Positions 8,136-17,060 are shown, numbered from the stretch's first letter. The stretch is DNA of 53,826 nucleotides from a bacterium (GCA_025360845.1 JANYBJ010000116.1:1-53826), one strand, 5' to 3'. Notes: generated from the sequence alone by a model not told the origin. Made by a program: numbers and translations.

Positions 8136-9644
8136 GTGAGTAAACCACAAGTCAAAGCTGAGACGGTTCGGGCGACAGGGCGTCGCGCGCTACGGGTGTC
8201 CTCCGCCCTTGCCATTGGGCTGGGTGCGATCCTCGCGTTCCTAGTCATTGCGCTCGCTTACCGTCTCAATTTCACATGGGAGGTTTCGGTCGGCAAGGTC
8301 CGTCTGGTCTCGGCGCGGACGCGCGATGTGTTGGCCGACACGCAGGGCTCGATCCGGATCTCCTGCTTCATGGATCGGCGGCACCTGATGTTCCGTCCGG
8401 TGTCACGGCTGCTGCGAGGGCTCCGGCAGGCATCGAGCAGTGTGGCGGGCGCGGAACTCGTTATCGAATATGTGGACCCGCGCTGGGATCTGACGCGTGC
8501 AGGGCAACTGGCTGCGCTGGGCGTGCCGGAAAACGCGTTGCTGTTCGAGCGGCAGCGGCGGCGAATCGTCGTAACGCTGGACGAGATGCTGACCCAAACG
8601 TCGCCGTTGCGCGCCCAAGAGGAAAAAGCGTCGCGTGGTGAAAGTTCCGGGTTAGGCGTGTTCCGTGGCGAAACGGTGTGTGCGGCGGCGATCTCGCGTC
8701 TGACGCTGCCCTACGAGCGTTCGGTCATCTATTGGCTGCAGGGCCACGGCGAGGTGAGGTTCGACGACTATGACGAGTTGCGGGGATTCTCCGATATCGC
8801 CCGCGAGTTGAAACGTGACGGGTTCGAACTGCGGGAGTTGGCGCTGGCGGGACTGGGCCAGATCCCGGCGGATTGCCATGTGCTGGTCATTGCGGGCCCG
8901 CGTCATGCGTTGGCGGCCGAGGAGCAGAATCTGCTTGAGGCGTTTCTTCAGCACGGCGGGCGCTTGCTGTACCTGGTCGCTCCGCGCGTGACGGCCGGAG
9001 TGGAGAAGGTCCTTGAAAAATGGGGCATCCGGGTGACGCCGTTCATTGCTGTGAGCCCCAAAACGCTCTCCGGTCAAGAGGTTGTGATTTCGACGTTTGC
9101 GGAGCATGCCGTTACGCGAAACCTGAACAACGCGTCGGTTGTTTTCGGATACGCGACGTGTTTGGAGGCGGTGACTGATCCGCTGATGGCAGTGGGCGCT
9201 GACCGGCCGAAGGTGACCTTGTTGGCATCGACGGACGCGGCGGGATGGGGTGAGTCACAGCCGGATGTTTTTCCTCGGCATTTCGATGCCGGGAGCGAAC
9301 TGCATGGGCCCGTGGTTGTGGCGGCGGTCTCCGAGCGTGGCGGCAATATGGCGAAAGATGTGGCTTTCAAACCGACGCGCGTGTGTGTGATCGGCGAGAC
9401 CGATTTCGTGATGAACGGCACGCTGGCCACGCGCGCGAACGCCAACCGGGACTTCTTCATGAACGCCGTTTCGTGGTTGGCGGGGGTTGACACGGGAACC
9501 GCGCCCTCGCTGGGCGGTGACGCCACGTTGGTGACGGGGTTCGCGCGGCAGCAGTGGCTGGTGTTCATGGTCTGGTCAGCCTTGGTTGTGCCGGGATGCG
9601 TGTTCCTGTTGTTCAGTCTGGTGTCGCTTCGAATGCGGCGGTGA
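8136..9644 (+). CDS. GldG-like ABC-associated protein (Gldg family)
   Basis: A 502-residue protein anchored by helices at both ends (about 28-48 and 475-497). The large extracytoplasmic part has the GldG-family fold: VSARTRDVLADT near the N-terminal anchor, YVDPRWDLTRA near residue 110, and a Rossmann-like second half with VIAGPRHALAAEEQNLLEAFL. It starts with GTG at 8136, 4 bp after the permease stop. In the Gld system it partners the permease; its biochemical role is unknown. Order and spacing match the ATPase-permease-GldG-DUF4340 modules seen in PVC bacteria and Bacteroidota. Confidence 0.82.
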   Translation: MSKPQVKAETVRATGRRALRVSSALAIGLGAILAFLVIALAYRLNFTWEVSVGKVRLVSARTRDVLADTQGSIRISCFMDRRHLMFRPVSRLLRGLRQASSSVAGAELVIEYVDPRWDLTRAGQLAALGVPENALLFERQRRRIVVTLDEMLTQTSPLRAQEEKASRGESSGLGVFRGETVCAAAISRLTLPYERSVIYWLQGHGEVRFDDYDELRGFSDIARELKRDGFELRELALAGLGQIPADCHVLVIAGPRHALAAEEQNLLEAFLQHGGRLLYLVAPRVTAGVEKVLEKWGIRVTPFIAVSPKTLSGQEVVISTFAEHAVTRNLNNASVVFGYATCLEAVTDPLMAVGADRPKVTLLASTDAAGWGESQPDVFPRHFDAGSELHGPVVVAAVSERGGNMAKDVAFKPTRVCVIGETDFVMNGTLATRANANRDFFMNAVSWLAGVDTGTAPSLGGDATLVTGFARQQWLVFMVWSALVVPGCVFLLFSLVSLRMRR

Positions 9645-9653
9645 GTAAAGCCT

Positions 9654-11495
9654 ATGGGAAATCGTCGGGTCATCATTTTTCTGCTGTGCGGCATCGTGGT
9701 GTGCGGTCTGCTGCTGTGGGGCGCGCAACGGCACGTGCGCTTCTTTCCCGCGCCGAGCAAGGCCAAGATGGTGCTGTTCGAGCGTGCGCTTGAGGCGGTC
9801 GATTCGTTGATCATCGAGCGGGGCGACACGCGCATCGGGTTGCGCAAGCAGAGCGGGCGTTGGGATATGTTTGCTCCTTTCCCTGCACGGGTGGACCAAG
9901 GAAGTGTGACGTCTCTGTTGGACGCGTTCGAGACGGCGCGTGTGGCGGATTCCATCGGACTTCAAGAGCTGCGTCGCCGCGAACTCTCCCTCAAGGAGTT
10001 CGGCCTCTATCCGGCACGCGCGCATGTGGTGTTAAACGGCCCGCAACAGCACGATGAAATTCTTTTCGGCGCGTTCTCTCCGTTGGGGACCGAGGTGTAT
10101 GTACACATGAACCAGATGGAGCAGATCCTGGTCGTGCCTGCGGACTTGTACACGGTGCTGCCGCATACGGCGGATGATATCCGGTCCCGCAAATTGGCGC
10201 ATGGGGACCGGGCGCTGTTGCGCACGGTCGAATTGCGTGTGCCCGGGCGCCCTTATATCAAGCTTTCGAAAGAGACCGGAACATGGCGTTTGGTGCAGCC
10301 AGCCCCTGCGCCCGCTTCGGACGCCAAGGTGGAAGGCCTGCTGAATGCGTTATACGCGGCGCGTGTCGAAAGGTTCGTGTGGCCGAGCGTATCGAATGTG
10401 ATGGATGTCGCGGAAACAGAGTCGGCGATCAAAACCCGGATGAGCCTGTACGGTTTCGAGGCGGAGACCGGCTTGCAGGTCCAGTTGCAGGAGGCAGGCG
10501 CGGCGCCGCCCGTGAAGATCGTTTTCGGACGGCCGTTGGACGGCACCGACGGCTTGACGTATGTCCTCTTGCAGGGAGGGGAGGCGATCGGCGCGGTCTC
10601 GAATGCGGTGACGGCGGCGTTCCAGCCTTTGCCGGCCGACCTGCGGGACACCCGGTTGTTCTACGAGATGCCGGGAAGCGTGCGTCGTCTTCAGGTGTAT
10701 TTCGGGGACCTGCTGTTTGTGTTGTCGCAGACCAATGCCCAGTGGCGGCTGGAGGCGCCGGTTTCGGATGTCGCGGACCAGCCGGTGGTGAGGGAAACGG
10801 TGGAGCGCCTGCTCAGGTTGAATGCGGAAACGATTGAGGATGATACGGCGGGGGAGGCTCGCCGTGTGAGCGCTGAGCGAACTGCGCCGGTCAGCCATGT
10901 GGAGTTGTTTTCGGATCAGGCGTCTTGGCGGTTCATGATCAAACCGGATGGGGCGGACAGCGCTTATTACCGCGTGACGTTCACGAATGCGCCGACCGTG
11001 TTCCGCGTGGCGGGCAGCAATATGCCGCCCGCGCTGGTCAGCCTGGTCGGACTGATGGGCTTGCGGGACAAGACGGTGCTGGCGCTGAAACCTTCAAGCG
11101 TGCGGCGCATCACGGTCAGACGGGGCGAAGGTTCGGCGGAAATCTTGCAGCGCGAGAAAGACGGTGCCGTCTGGCGCGTGGGCGAGGGGGTGTCCGGGCA
11201 GGTGGCGAAGGATCGTTTGAGCGCCCTGCTCGCACGCCTAGAGTCGCTCAAAGCGGACAGGGTCGAGAAATTGGGGTTGACCCCCGACGAACTCGCTGTC
11301 TATGGATTGCGTGTGCCCTGGTTGGAGTTGAGCGTGGACGTGGATGCCGCAGATGCCGTCCGCAAGACGCTGCTGATCGGCAAAGATGCGGGCTCCGGGA
11401 AACGGTACGCGATGGTGCGCGGGTTGGACGTGCTGTTTGTGTTGGGGGAAGAGGTGTTGTCCGGTTTGTCGGCACGCCTGATCGAGCCGCTATGA
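9654..11495 (+). CDS. DUF4340-containing membrane-anchored protein
   Basis: After one N-terminal transmembrane helix (about 5-24, VIIFLLCGIVVCGLLLWG) the 613-residue protein is extracytoplasmic and consists of repeated DUF4340 modules. These are recognisable by the recurring pattern of a hydrophobic strand, a GxW/WRL turn and a helix ending LLDAFETARV, LLNALYAARVERF, VERLLRLNAET and LLARLESLKADRV, so about four copies. DUF4340 proteins regularly follow GldG-like genes and are thought to be part of the same complex. The gap to GldG is 9 bp. Confidence 0.82.
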   Translation: MGNRRVIIFLLCGIVVCGLLLWGAQRHVRFFPAPSKAKMVLFERALEAVDSLIIERGDTRIGLRKQSGRWDMFAPFPARVDQGSVTSLLDAFETARVADSIGLQELRRRELSLKEFGLYPARAHVVLNGPQQHDEILFGAFSPLGTEVYVHMNQMEQILVVPADLYTVLPHTADDIRSRKLAHGDRALLRTVELRVPGRPYIKLSKETGTWRLVQPAPAPASDAKVEGLLNALYAARVERFVWPSVSNVMDVAETESAIKTRMSLYGFEAETGLQVQLQEAGAAPPVKIVFGRPLDGTDGLTYVLLQGGEAIGAVSNAVTAAFQPLPADLRDTRLFYEMPGSVRRLQVYFGDLLFVLSQTNAQWRLEAPVSDVADQPVVRETVERLLRLNAETIEDDTAGEARRVSAERTAPVSHVELFSDQASWRFMIKPDGADSAYYRVTFTNAPTVFRVAGSNMPPALVSLVGLMGLRDKTVLALKPSSVRRITVRRGEGSAEILQREKDGAVWRVGEGVSGQVAKDRLSALLARLESLKADRVEKLGLTPDELAVYGLRVPWLELSVDVDAADAVRKTLLIGKDAGSGKRYAMVRGLDVLFVLGEEVLSGLSARLIEPL

Positions 11496-11612
11496 GGCCC
11501 GTCAGAGACGTTGTCGCTTGAGTCGGATTTTGTTTTGAACCTGACGTCGGCTGACAGCGTTTAAACATTTATCATGAGTAAAATCAGTCTGCGAAAAAGC
11601 AAAGGGGATCTT

Positions 11613-12728
11613 ATGAAAAAGGTTGTGATTGGGATTGCGGCGGCTATCGGTTGCCTGGTGGCGGGTGTGCAGGCGCAAGGCGTTTCGCCGGCCTTGACGC
11701 AAGAGGCGAAGGCCTCGTTGAACAAAGGGCTGGCCTGGCTGAAGACCCAGCAGAAGCCGAGCGGCGCGTGGTCGGACGAGGGCATGCCCGCCTTGACGGC
11801 CCTGCCGCTGTGGGCGGTTGCGGCAGCGGGCGAGAAGGCCTACGCGCCCGAGTCGGACAAGGCCGTGGCGTTTCTTCTCTCGAAGCAGCAGCCGGACGGC
11901 GGGATTTATGTTCCGGTGCCGAACCGCAAGGGCGGCGGGCTCGGCAACTACAACACGGCGATCAGCCTGATGGCGCTGCAGGCGAGCGGCAGTCAGGCGG
12001 CTGTTCCTGCGATCCTGAAGGCGCGGTCCTATATCGCGGCCTCTCAGCACCTCGGCGATGATTCGCACGCCGGCGGTTTCGGGTATGACAAGGATACGCA
12101 GCGCGCCTACTCCGACCTCAACAACACCCATTTCTCGATGGATGCGATGCGGCGCACACAGAGTGCGGAAGATCTGCGTCCGACCAGCGAGAAGAAGGCT
12201 GACATCAACTGGGATGCGGCGCTCAAGTACGTGGAGCAGATGCAGAACAAGGAAGGTGATACCGCAGGCGGATTCGCTTACAACACGGAAGATCCCAAGG
12301 GCGGCGCGACGACCAACAGCGACGGGCGCGTGATGTTGCGCGCTTACGGCAGCATGACCTACGCGGGACTGCTCGCCATGGTTCATGCGCATTTGGAAAA
12401 GAGCGATCCGCGCGTGCGTTCGGCCGTGGATTTCGGTTCGCGTTTCTGGACATTGGATGAAAATCCTGGACAAGGGCAGCAGGGCATCTATTTCTATTTC
12501 AACATTATGGCGCGCGCACTGAGCGCGGCGGGTTTGGACACGCTGCCCAAACAAGGTTCGGCAGAGCAAATCCGGTGGCGCGAGGAGGTCGTGAAAAAAA
12601 TCATCGCCTTGCAGAAGCCTGACGGCTCGTGGGTCAATGCGAACAACCGGTGGTGGGAGAACGATCCCGCGCTGGCGACGTCTTACGCGCTGTTGGCGCT
12701 TGAATTCGCGAGCGGCCTGACGCGTTGA
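11613..12728 (+). CDS. Secreted prenyltransferase/squalene-oxidase-repeat protein
   Basis: An N-terminal signal peptide (MKKVVIGIAAAIGCLVAGVQAQ) is followed by an alpha/alpha-toroid of the squalene cyclase/prenyltransferase fold. Repeats contain the QW-like pattern: LAWLKTQQKPSGAW, VAFLLSKQQPDGGI and IIALQKPDGSWVN. The catalytic DxDD motif of squalene-hopene cyclase is absent, so it is unlikely to be a cyclase; secreted relatives in PVC bacteria have unknown roles, perhaps protein or glycan binding. I chose the ATG at 11613 because AAGGGGAT precedes it. It lies 117 bp after the DUF4340 gene and could be the last gene of that transcript. Confidence 0.78.
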   Translation: MKKVVIGIAAAIGCLVAGVQAQGVSPALTQEAKASLNKGLAWLKTQQKPSGAWSDEGMPALTALPLWAVAAAGEKAYAPESDKAVAFLLSKQQPDGGIYVPVPNRKGGGLGNYNTAISLMALQASGSQAAVPAILKARSYIAASQHLGDDSHAGGFGYDKDTQRAYSDLNNTHFSMDAMRRTQSAEDLRPTSEKKADINWDAALKYVEQMQNKEGDTAGGFAYNTEDPKGGATTNSDGRVMLRAYGSMTYAGLLAMVHAHLEKSDPRVRSAVDFGSRFWTLDENPGQGQQGIYFYFNIMARALSAAGLDTLPKQGSAEQIRWREEVVKKIIALQKPDGSWVNANNRWWENDPALATSYALLALEFASGLTR

Positions 12729-12758
12729 CGCCCTCGGACGCAGGGTATATGCAAATAT

Positions 12759-13565
12759 TTATGGCTCGGATGCCACAGGGTTGGTGAGTTCGCCGATGCC
12801 GTCGATGGCGATGGTGACGACGTCGCCGGGTGCGAGATAGACGGGCGGCGTGCGGGCAAAGCCTGCGCCTGAAGGGGTGCCCGTGAAGATCGCTGTCCCG
12901 GCGGGCAACGTTGTGCTGCCGCTCAGAAAAACGATCAGGTCGATCACGCTGAAGATGTGATCCGAGGTGCTGGAACACTGGCGCAGCTCGCCGTTCACGA
13001 CGGCACGCAGCGAGAGGTTCTGCGGGTCGGGAAGCTCATCCCTGGTGACGATGCAGGGGCCGAGCGGCGCGAAGGTGTCGAACGATTTGCCGCGGCACCA
13101 CTGGTTGCCGCCGAAACTTTTCTGCCAGTCGCGCGCGGTGACGTCGTTGCCGCAGGTGTAGCCGAGCACGTGGTCCAGCGCGTTATCGCGCGTCGCGTTC
13201 TTACACGTCTTGCCGAGGATCACCACCAACTCCGCCTCGTAGTCGACTTTGGTGCTGGCGAGGTGCGTGGGGATCAGGATCGGATCGCCGGGGTTCTGCG
13301 TGACCCACGGGCTTTTCATAAACAGCACCGGAAACTCCGGAATGGGCTGCTTGGTTTCGATCGCGTGTTCGCGGAAGTTGAGGCCGATTGCGAGGATCAC
13401 CGGCGGCTGGAGCGGCGCGAGCAACTTGGCGATGCGCGCGCGGCGGCCGGAAGGCTGCCATGTGCCGAAGAGGTCGCCGTCGAGGGGCTCGGCGCTGCCG
13501 TCGGCGTGGAGGATGCCGGTGAGAGGCGCGGCGGAGGTGTCGGTGAGAAAGCGGATGAGGCGCAT
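12759..13565 (-). CDS. Fumarylacetoacetate hydrolase (FAH) family protein
   Basis: The 268-residue protein has a short N-terminal domain and the FAH catalytic domain: LAIGLNFREHAIE, FMKSPWVTQNPGDPI, the metal-binding VDYEAELVVILGKTCKN (two acidic ligands), and IFTGTPSGAGF near the C terminus. Family members hydrolyse C-C bonds of diketo acids, decarboxylate oxaloacetate, or act as 2-keto-3-deoxy-fuconate/rhamnonate hydrolases; the substrate cannot be told from sequence. It is monocistronic and convergent with the preceding gene (30-bp gap). A sugar-acid role would suit the fucosidase locus 10 kb away, but that is speculative. Confidence 0.85.
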   Translation of the reverse strand: MRLIRFLTDTSAAPLTGILHADGSAEPLDGDLFGTWQPSGRRARIAKLLAPLQPPVILAIGLNFREHAIETKQPIPEFPVLFMKSPWVTQNPGDPILIPTHLASTKVDYEAELVVILGKTCKNATRDNALDHVLGYTCGNDVTARDWQKSFGGNQWCRGKSFDTFAPLGPCIVTRDELPDPQNLSLRAVVNGELRQCSSTSDHIFSVIDLIVFLSGSTTLPAGTAIFTGTPSGAGFARTPPVYLAPGDVVTIAIDGIGELTNPVASEP

Positions 13566-14091
13566 GTGAGGTTCTTAATTAAAAGGGTTGAGCGTCGGGT
13601 CTTAGCCTCAGAGAGTCTTGGGCTGGAAAGACGGGCTGTTGGTGATGGAGGCGCTGGAGCCCATTCTCCAGACCGACTCGAACGATAGCGGCTCCGCGCA
13701 ATAGACCGCAGCCGGTTCGCTAACGGTTCTTCCGGAAACCTTTTTCGAGCGTTTCGGGTCGGTTTTTCTTTTGTCCGCCTTAATTATGACACGCCGCCTT
13801 TCAAAGAGACGTGATCAGTATAGCGCAAGGCCTCTCCAGCCGCAACGGTCGACGCGACGTTCAATCACGCTTGCAAGACAGGGTTTCTTGCCAGGGGAGG
13901 CATCCAGTCCGGAGTTTCCCGCAACAACCTCGCCCACGCGAACGGGACGCCTGGTCAACCTCGTTTGAAACCGTTGGCTTGTGTCTCTCTGTGCAGTATA
14001 GTAACGTAACAACAGTCGGGTGGGCAATGGGTACTGCAAACGTCATTCCCTTACCAATGAAAAGACTTTACGCACCAGTAAAGGAGACTGC
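13566..14091. other. 526-bp intergenic region, mostly unexplained
   Basis: The right part (13974-14091) holds the promoter and leader of the oxidoreductase gene. The left part contains a minus-strand open frame of about 68 codons (roughly 13608-13809) lacking any ATG near its beginning; its conceptual product is basic at first and ends in SFQPKTL. I do not recognise it; it may be chance or a remnant. No tRNA, SRP, RNase P or tmRNA signature is visible. Confidence 0.4.
13974..14002 (+). promoter_or_regulatory. Sigma-70-type promoter for the oxidoreductase/DoxX operon
   Basis: TTGGCT (13974-13979) and TATAGT (13997-14002) are 17 bp apart, about 90 bp before the ATG at 14092, which leaves a leader of some 80 nt. 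Both hexamers are fair matches to the consensus. Confidence 0.45.
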
Positions 14092-15303
14092 ATGACACGT
14101 TCGTTTTCGCGGCGCGAGTTTTTCAAGAGCGCGATGATCGGCGCGGGGGTCGCAGCTTTGGGCGCAGTGGCTCAGAACGCCGCTCCGAAGATACAGGGTT
14201 TCGACGAGACAAACGCGGGCAAGCTCAGCGACCAGCCGTGGAAGCCGGTTTCCGACCGCAAAGTCAAAGTCGGCATCGCCGGCTACGGCGTCTGTCAGTT
14301 CGGCGCGGCGTTCGGATTTCAGAACCATCCGAACGTGGAGGTCGTTGCGGCGACCGACCTTTTTCCCGAACGTTGCTCGGAACTTGCGAAGCTGACCGGA
14401 GCGGAAAAGACGTATGCCTCCTGCGAAGAGATGTTCGAGAAGGACAAGGAGATCGAAGCGGTCTTCATCGCCACGGACGCGCCGAGCCACGCGCGGCTCT
14501 GCATCGCGGGCCTGAAGCGCGGCCTGCACATGGCCTCGGCCGTGCCGGCCGTTTTCGGTGAGGAGCAGTTGGGTCTGGCGGATGAGCTGATCGCGACGGT
14601 GAAGCAGACTGGCAAAACATACGCGCTGTTCGAGACCTCCGCGTTTCACGAGGACGCCTATGCCATGCATCAGATTTACAAGGCCGGCGGCTTCGGCAAA
14701 CTGATCTACAGCGAAGGCGAATACTATCACTATTGCGGGCCGGGACATGAGGTGCCCTCGTACAAGGATTGGCGCAAGGGGTTGCCGCCTCAATATTACC
14801 CGACTCACTCCAACGCCTATTACACCTGCGTGACACTGGGCTCGTTCACGTCGGTGACTTGTCTGGGAATGAAAAGTATGATCGAGGTGTTCCAGCCAAC
14901 GGCCAACGTCTACAAGAATCCGTTCGCGTCCGAGATCGCGCTTTTCCGGACCAGTGAAGGCGGCATGTCGCGGATGGCGGTGTGCTGGGATATGCCCGGT
15001 TCGGGCGGTGAGAAGGGCCGGATCTATGGCCAGAAGGGCGCGTTCGAAGGCCGCTACAACGGCCAGGAGGACGTCTCCAAAATCGATCAGAACAAAGGGC
15101 AGTTGCCGCCGGGAATGCAGGCGGGCGGGCACGGCGGGGCGCATGGGTATCTGACTGACGACTTCGTCGGCGCGATCCTGGCCGGACGCCAGCCGCGTGT
15201 GAATGTGGCTACGGCGCTCAACACCACGGTCTCGGGCATTTATGCCCATATGTCCGCGATGAAGGACGGCGAAAACCTCAAGATCCCGCAATTTGTGCTG
15301 TAG
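14092..15303 (+). CDS. Tat-exported Gfo/Idh/MocA family oxidoreductase
   Basis: An NAD(P)-dependent sugar or polyol oxidoreductase. The N terminus is a twin-arginine signal (SRREFFKSAMIGAGVAALGAVAQ), so the folded protein is exported with its cofactor. The Rossmann motif is GIAGYGVCQFGAAFG near residue 60, followed by VVAATDLFPERC. The EKP motif of the family is replaced by AVPAVFGEE. The C-terminal domain has GGHGGAHGYLTDDFV. Starting at 14092 gives an AAAGGAG site 8 bp upstream; an earlier in-frame ATG has no such site. Exported members of this family are numerous in Planctomycetota and Verrucomicrobiota. It is 19 bp upstream of the DoxX fusion. Confidence 0.88.
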   Translation: MTRSFSRREFFKSAMIGAGVAALGAVAQNAAPKIQGFDETNAGKLSDQPWKPVSDRKVKVGIAGYGVCQFGAAFGFQNHPNVEVVAATDLFPERCSELAKLTGAEKTYASCEEMFEKDKEIEAVFIATDAPSHARLCIAGLKRGLHMASAVPAVFGEEQLGLADELIATVKQTGKTYALFETSAFHEDAYAMHQIYKAGGFGKLIYSEGEYYHYCGPGHEVPSYKDWRKGLPPQYYPTHSNAYYTCVTLGSFTSVTCLGMKSMIEVFQPTANVYKNPFASEIALFRTSEGGMSRMAVCWDMPGSGGEKGRIYGQKGAFEGRYNGQEDVSKIDQNKGQLPPGMQAGGHGGAHGYLTDDFVGAILAGRQPRVNVATALNTTVSGIYAHMSAMKDGENLKIPQFVL

Positions 15304-15322
15304 AATGAACAAGGGGGAAAAG

Positions 15323-16816
15323 ATGAAGAAAACGATGGTGATGACGGTTCTGCGAATGCTGATCGGCTGGCATTTTCTGTACGAGGGACTCTGGAAACTC
15401 ATCCAGCAGGGCGGATGGTCGGCGGCGGGCTATTTGCGCATGAGCAACTGGATAGGGGCACCGCTGTTTCACCATATCGCCGAGACGCCTTCGCTGCTGA
15501 GGATGTGCGATCTGCTGAACATGTGGGGCCTCACGCTCGTCGGACTGGGGTTGTTCTTCGGCGTGCTGGTGCGTCCTGCGGCGTTCTTCGGCTTCCTCAT
15601 TCTGGCGTTCTATTATGTCGCGCAGCCGCCGTTTCTCGCGGCGTCGGCCGAGGGCCACTATCTGTGGATCGACCGCAACGCGGTCGAGGCGGCCGCCCTG
15701 CTGGCGGTCCTGTGTCTGCCGTCTTACAGCCTGGGCGAATATCTCTCAGGATGGCTGATCAGATTGATCCGGCGGCGCGATCCTGCCGCAGACGGCGGAA
15801 GCGGTCTGGGGGTTAAGTCTGCGGGACGCCGCGAACTGCTCCTGAGCCTCAGCTCGCTGCCGGTGATCGGCGCTTTCGGCTACGCCTTTTTCCGCAAGCA
15901 CGGCCCGGTCTGGGAGCGCGAGAACGTGATGGCGAAAACGGATGCGGTCACGAGCGCCACGGTGAAGGCCTTCGAGTTCGCGGACATCAAAGACCTGAAG
16001 AAGCCGATGGATAAGTATGGCAAGATCGGCAACGTGAAGCTCAGCCGGATGGTGCTGGGCGGCAATCTGATCGGCGGCTGGGCGCACGCGCGCGATTTGC
16101 TCTACACCGACAAGCTGGTCAAAGCGTACCACTCCGACTGGCGCGTGTTCCGCACCTTCCACATGGCCGAGCAGTGCGGGATCAACACCATCTTGACCAA
16201 TCCGTCCCTGATGCGGGTGATCACCGACTACTGGAAAAAAGAGGGCGGCAAGATCCAGTTCATTTCCGACTGCGGGCATCCGGATGGACTGATCAAAGGC
16301 GCGCGGTTTTCCGTAGAGAACGGCGCCTCGGCGGTGTACACCCACGGAGGCGTGTCGGACAGTTGGGCCGAGAGCGGCGAGTACAAGAAGTTCGAGGAAA
16401 CGCTGGCTGCGATGCGTAAGCTGGGCGTTCCCGCCGGGATCGGCGCGCACAAGCTGGAGACCGTGAAAGGCTGCGTGGAGCACGGGATCATCCCCGATTT
16501 CTGGATGAAGACGCTGCATCAGACGAACTACTGGTCCGCGCGCATCTCGGAAGGGTTCAACGTGCGGGACAACAACTTCTGCACCAACCCGGACGAGGTG
16601 ATCGCCTACATGGAGAAGCTGGAGCAGCCCTGGATCGCCTTCAAGATTCTTGCGGCCGGTGCGATCCATCCGAACGAAGCCTTCCCGTTTGCCTTCAAAA
16701 GCGGGGCGGACTTCATCTGCGTCGGAAATTACGACTTCCAACTCGTCGAGAACGTCAACTTCGTGAACGATGTGCTGGCGGGGACGATCGACCGCAAGCG
16801 CCCGTGGCGGGCGTAA
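15323..16816 (+). CDS. DoxX-like membrane domain fused to an aldo/keto-reductase-like barrel domain
   Basis: The first 155 residues have four transmembrane helices with the DoxX-type beginning TVLRMLIGWHFLYEGLWKL and the third helix after VRPAAFFGFL. A short linker leads to GRRELLLSLSSLPVIGAFGYAFF (about 170-192), a fifth helix that looks like an internal Tat-type signal. The remaining 300 residues start with KLSRMVLGGNLIGGW, the usual start of an aldo/keto reductase barrel, but lack a clear D-Y-K-H catalytic tetrad. GAGCIAI-like ends are also missing. I chose the ATG at 15323, preceded by AGGGGGAAAAG. Its position after the exported oxidoreductase suggests both act on the same substrate outside the cytoplasm, with DoxX as a quinone-linked or anchoring module. 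Function is unknown. Confidence 0.75.
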   Translation: MKKTMVMTVLRMLIGWHFLYEGLWKLIQQGGWSAAGYLRMSNWIGAPLFHHIAETPSLLRMCDLLNMWGLTLVGLGLFFGVLVRPAAFFGFLILAFYYVAQPPFLAASAEGHYLWIDRNAVEAAALLAVLCLPSYSLGEYLSGWLIRLIRRRDPAADGGSGLGVKSAGRRELLLSLSSLPVIGAFGYAFFRKHGPVWERENVMAKTDAVTSATVKAFEFADIKDLKKPMDKYGKIGNVKLSRMVLGGNLIGGWAHARDLLYTDKLVKAYHSDWRVFRTFHMAEQCGINTILTNPSLMRVITDYWKKEGGKIQFISDCGHPDGLIKGARFSVENGASAVYTHGGVSDSWAESGEYKKFEETLAAMRKLGVPAGIGAHKLETVKGCVEHGIIPDFWMKTLHQTNYWSARISEGFNVRDNNFCTNPDEVIAYMEKLEQPWIAFKILAAGAIHPNEAFPFAFKSGADFICVGNYDFQLVENVNFVNDVLAGTIDRKRPWRA

Positions 16817-16828
16817 CCGACAGAGCCT

Positions 16829-16837
16829 GTTGAACGC
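16829..16837 (+). repeat. Target site duplication, left copy
   Basis: GTTGAACGC, identical to 16971-16979, directly abutting the left terminal repeat of the MITE-like element. Confidence 0.8.
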
Positions 16838-16970
16838 CAGCAATTCTAAATTTGGCTTAGGCCGCCATGAGAGAATGCCCTTACGGGCACACTACAAACG
16901 GATTTCCCGAAGCTTTCTTGCGTTCGTAGTGGCGCCGTGAGGCGCTTCCTTGCCAAATTTAGAATTGCTG
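16838..16970. mobile_element. MITE-like element, 133 bp, with 19-bp terminal inverted repeats and 9-bp target duplication
   Basis: Perfect 19-bp terminal inverted repeats, CAGCAATTCTAAATTTGGC (16838-16856) and its complement (16952-16970), enclose a 95-bp core. The 9-bp word GTTGAACGC flanks it on both sides (16829-16837 and 16971-16979), as expected for a target site duplication. The core holds two palindromes in inverted order, GCCCTTACGGGC (16877-16888) and GCGCCGTGAGGCGC (16932-16945), with matching flanks ACTACAAACG and CGTTCGTAGT, so the whole element can fold into one cruciform. It has no coding capacity and would depend on a transposase elsewhere in the genome. It is also placed to end transcription of the DoxX gene. 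Confidence 0.85.
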
Positions 16971-16979
16971 GTTGAACGC
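16971..16979 (+). repeat. Target site duplication, right copy
   Basis: GTTGAACGC, identical to 16829-16837, directly abutting the right terminal repeat of the MITE-like element. Confidence 0.8.
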
Positions 16980-17060
16980 TGCGTGTCCTTGCGAGACATA
17001 CACAGGCATGATATCTTTGAATGCTAGTCTGATTTAGTTCTGAATAAAATGAGGCGTTTT

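Noticed and set aside
11613..12728. Squalene-hopene cyclase
   Set aside because: The fold repeats are present but the protein has a signal peptide, is short for that enzyme, and lacks the DxDD acid motif.
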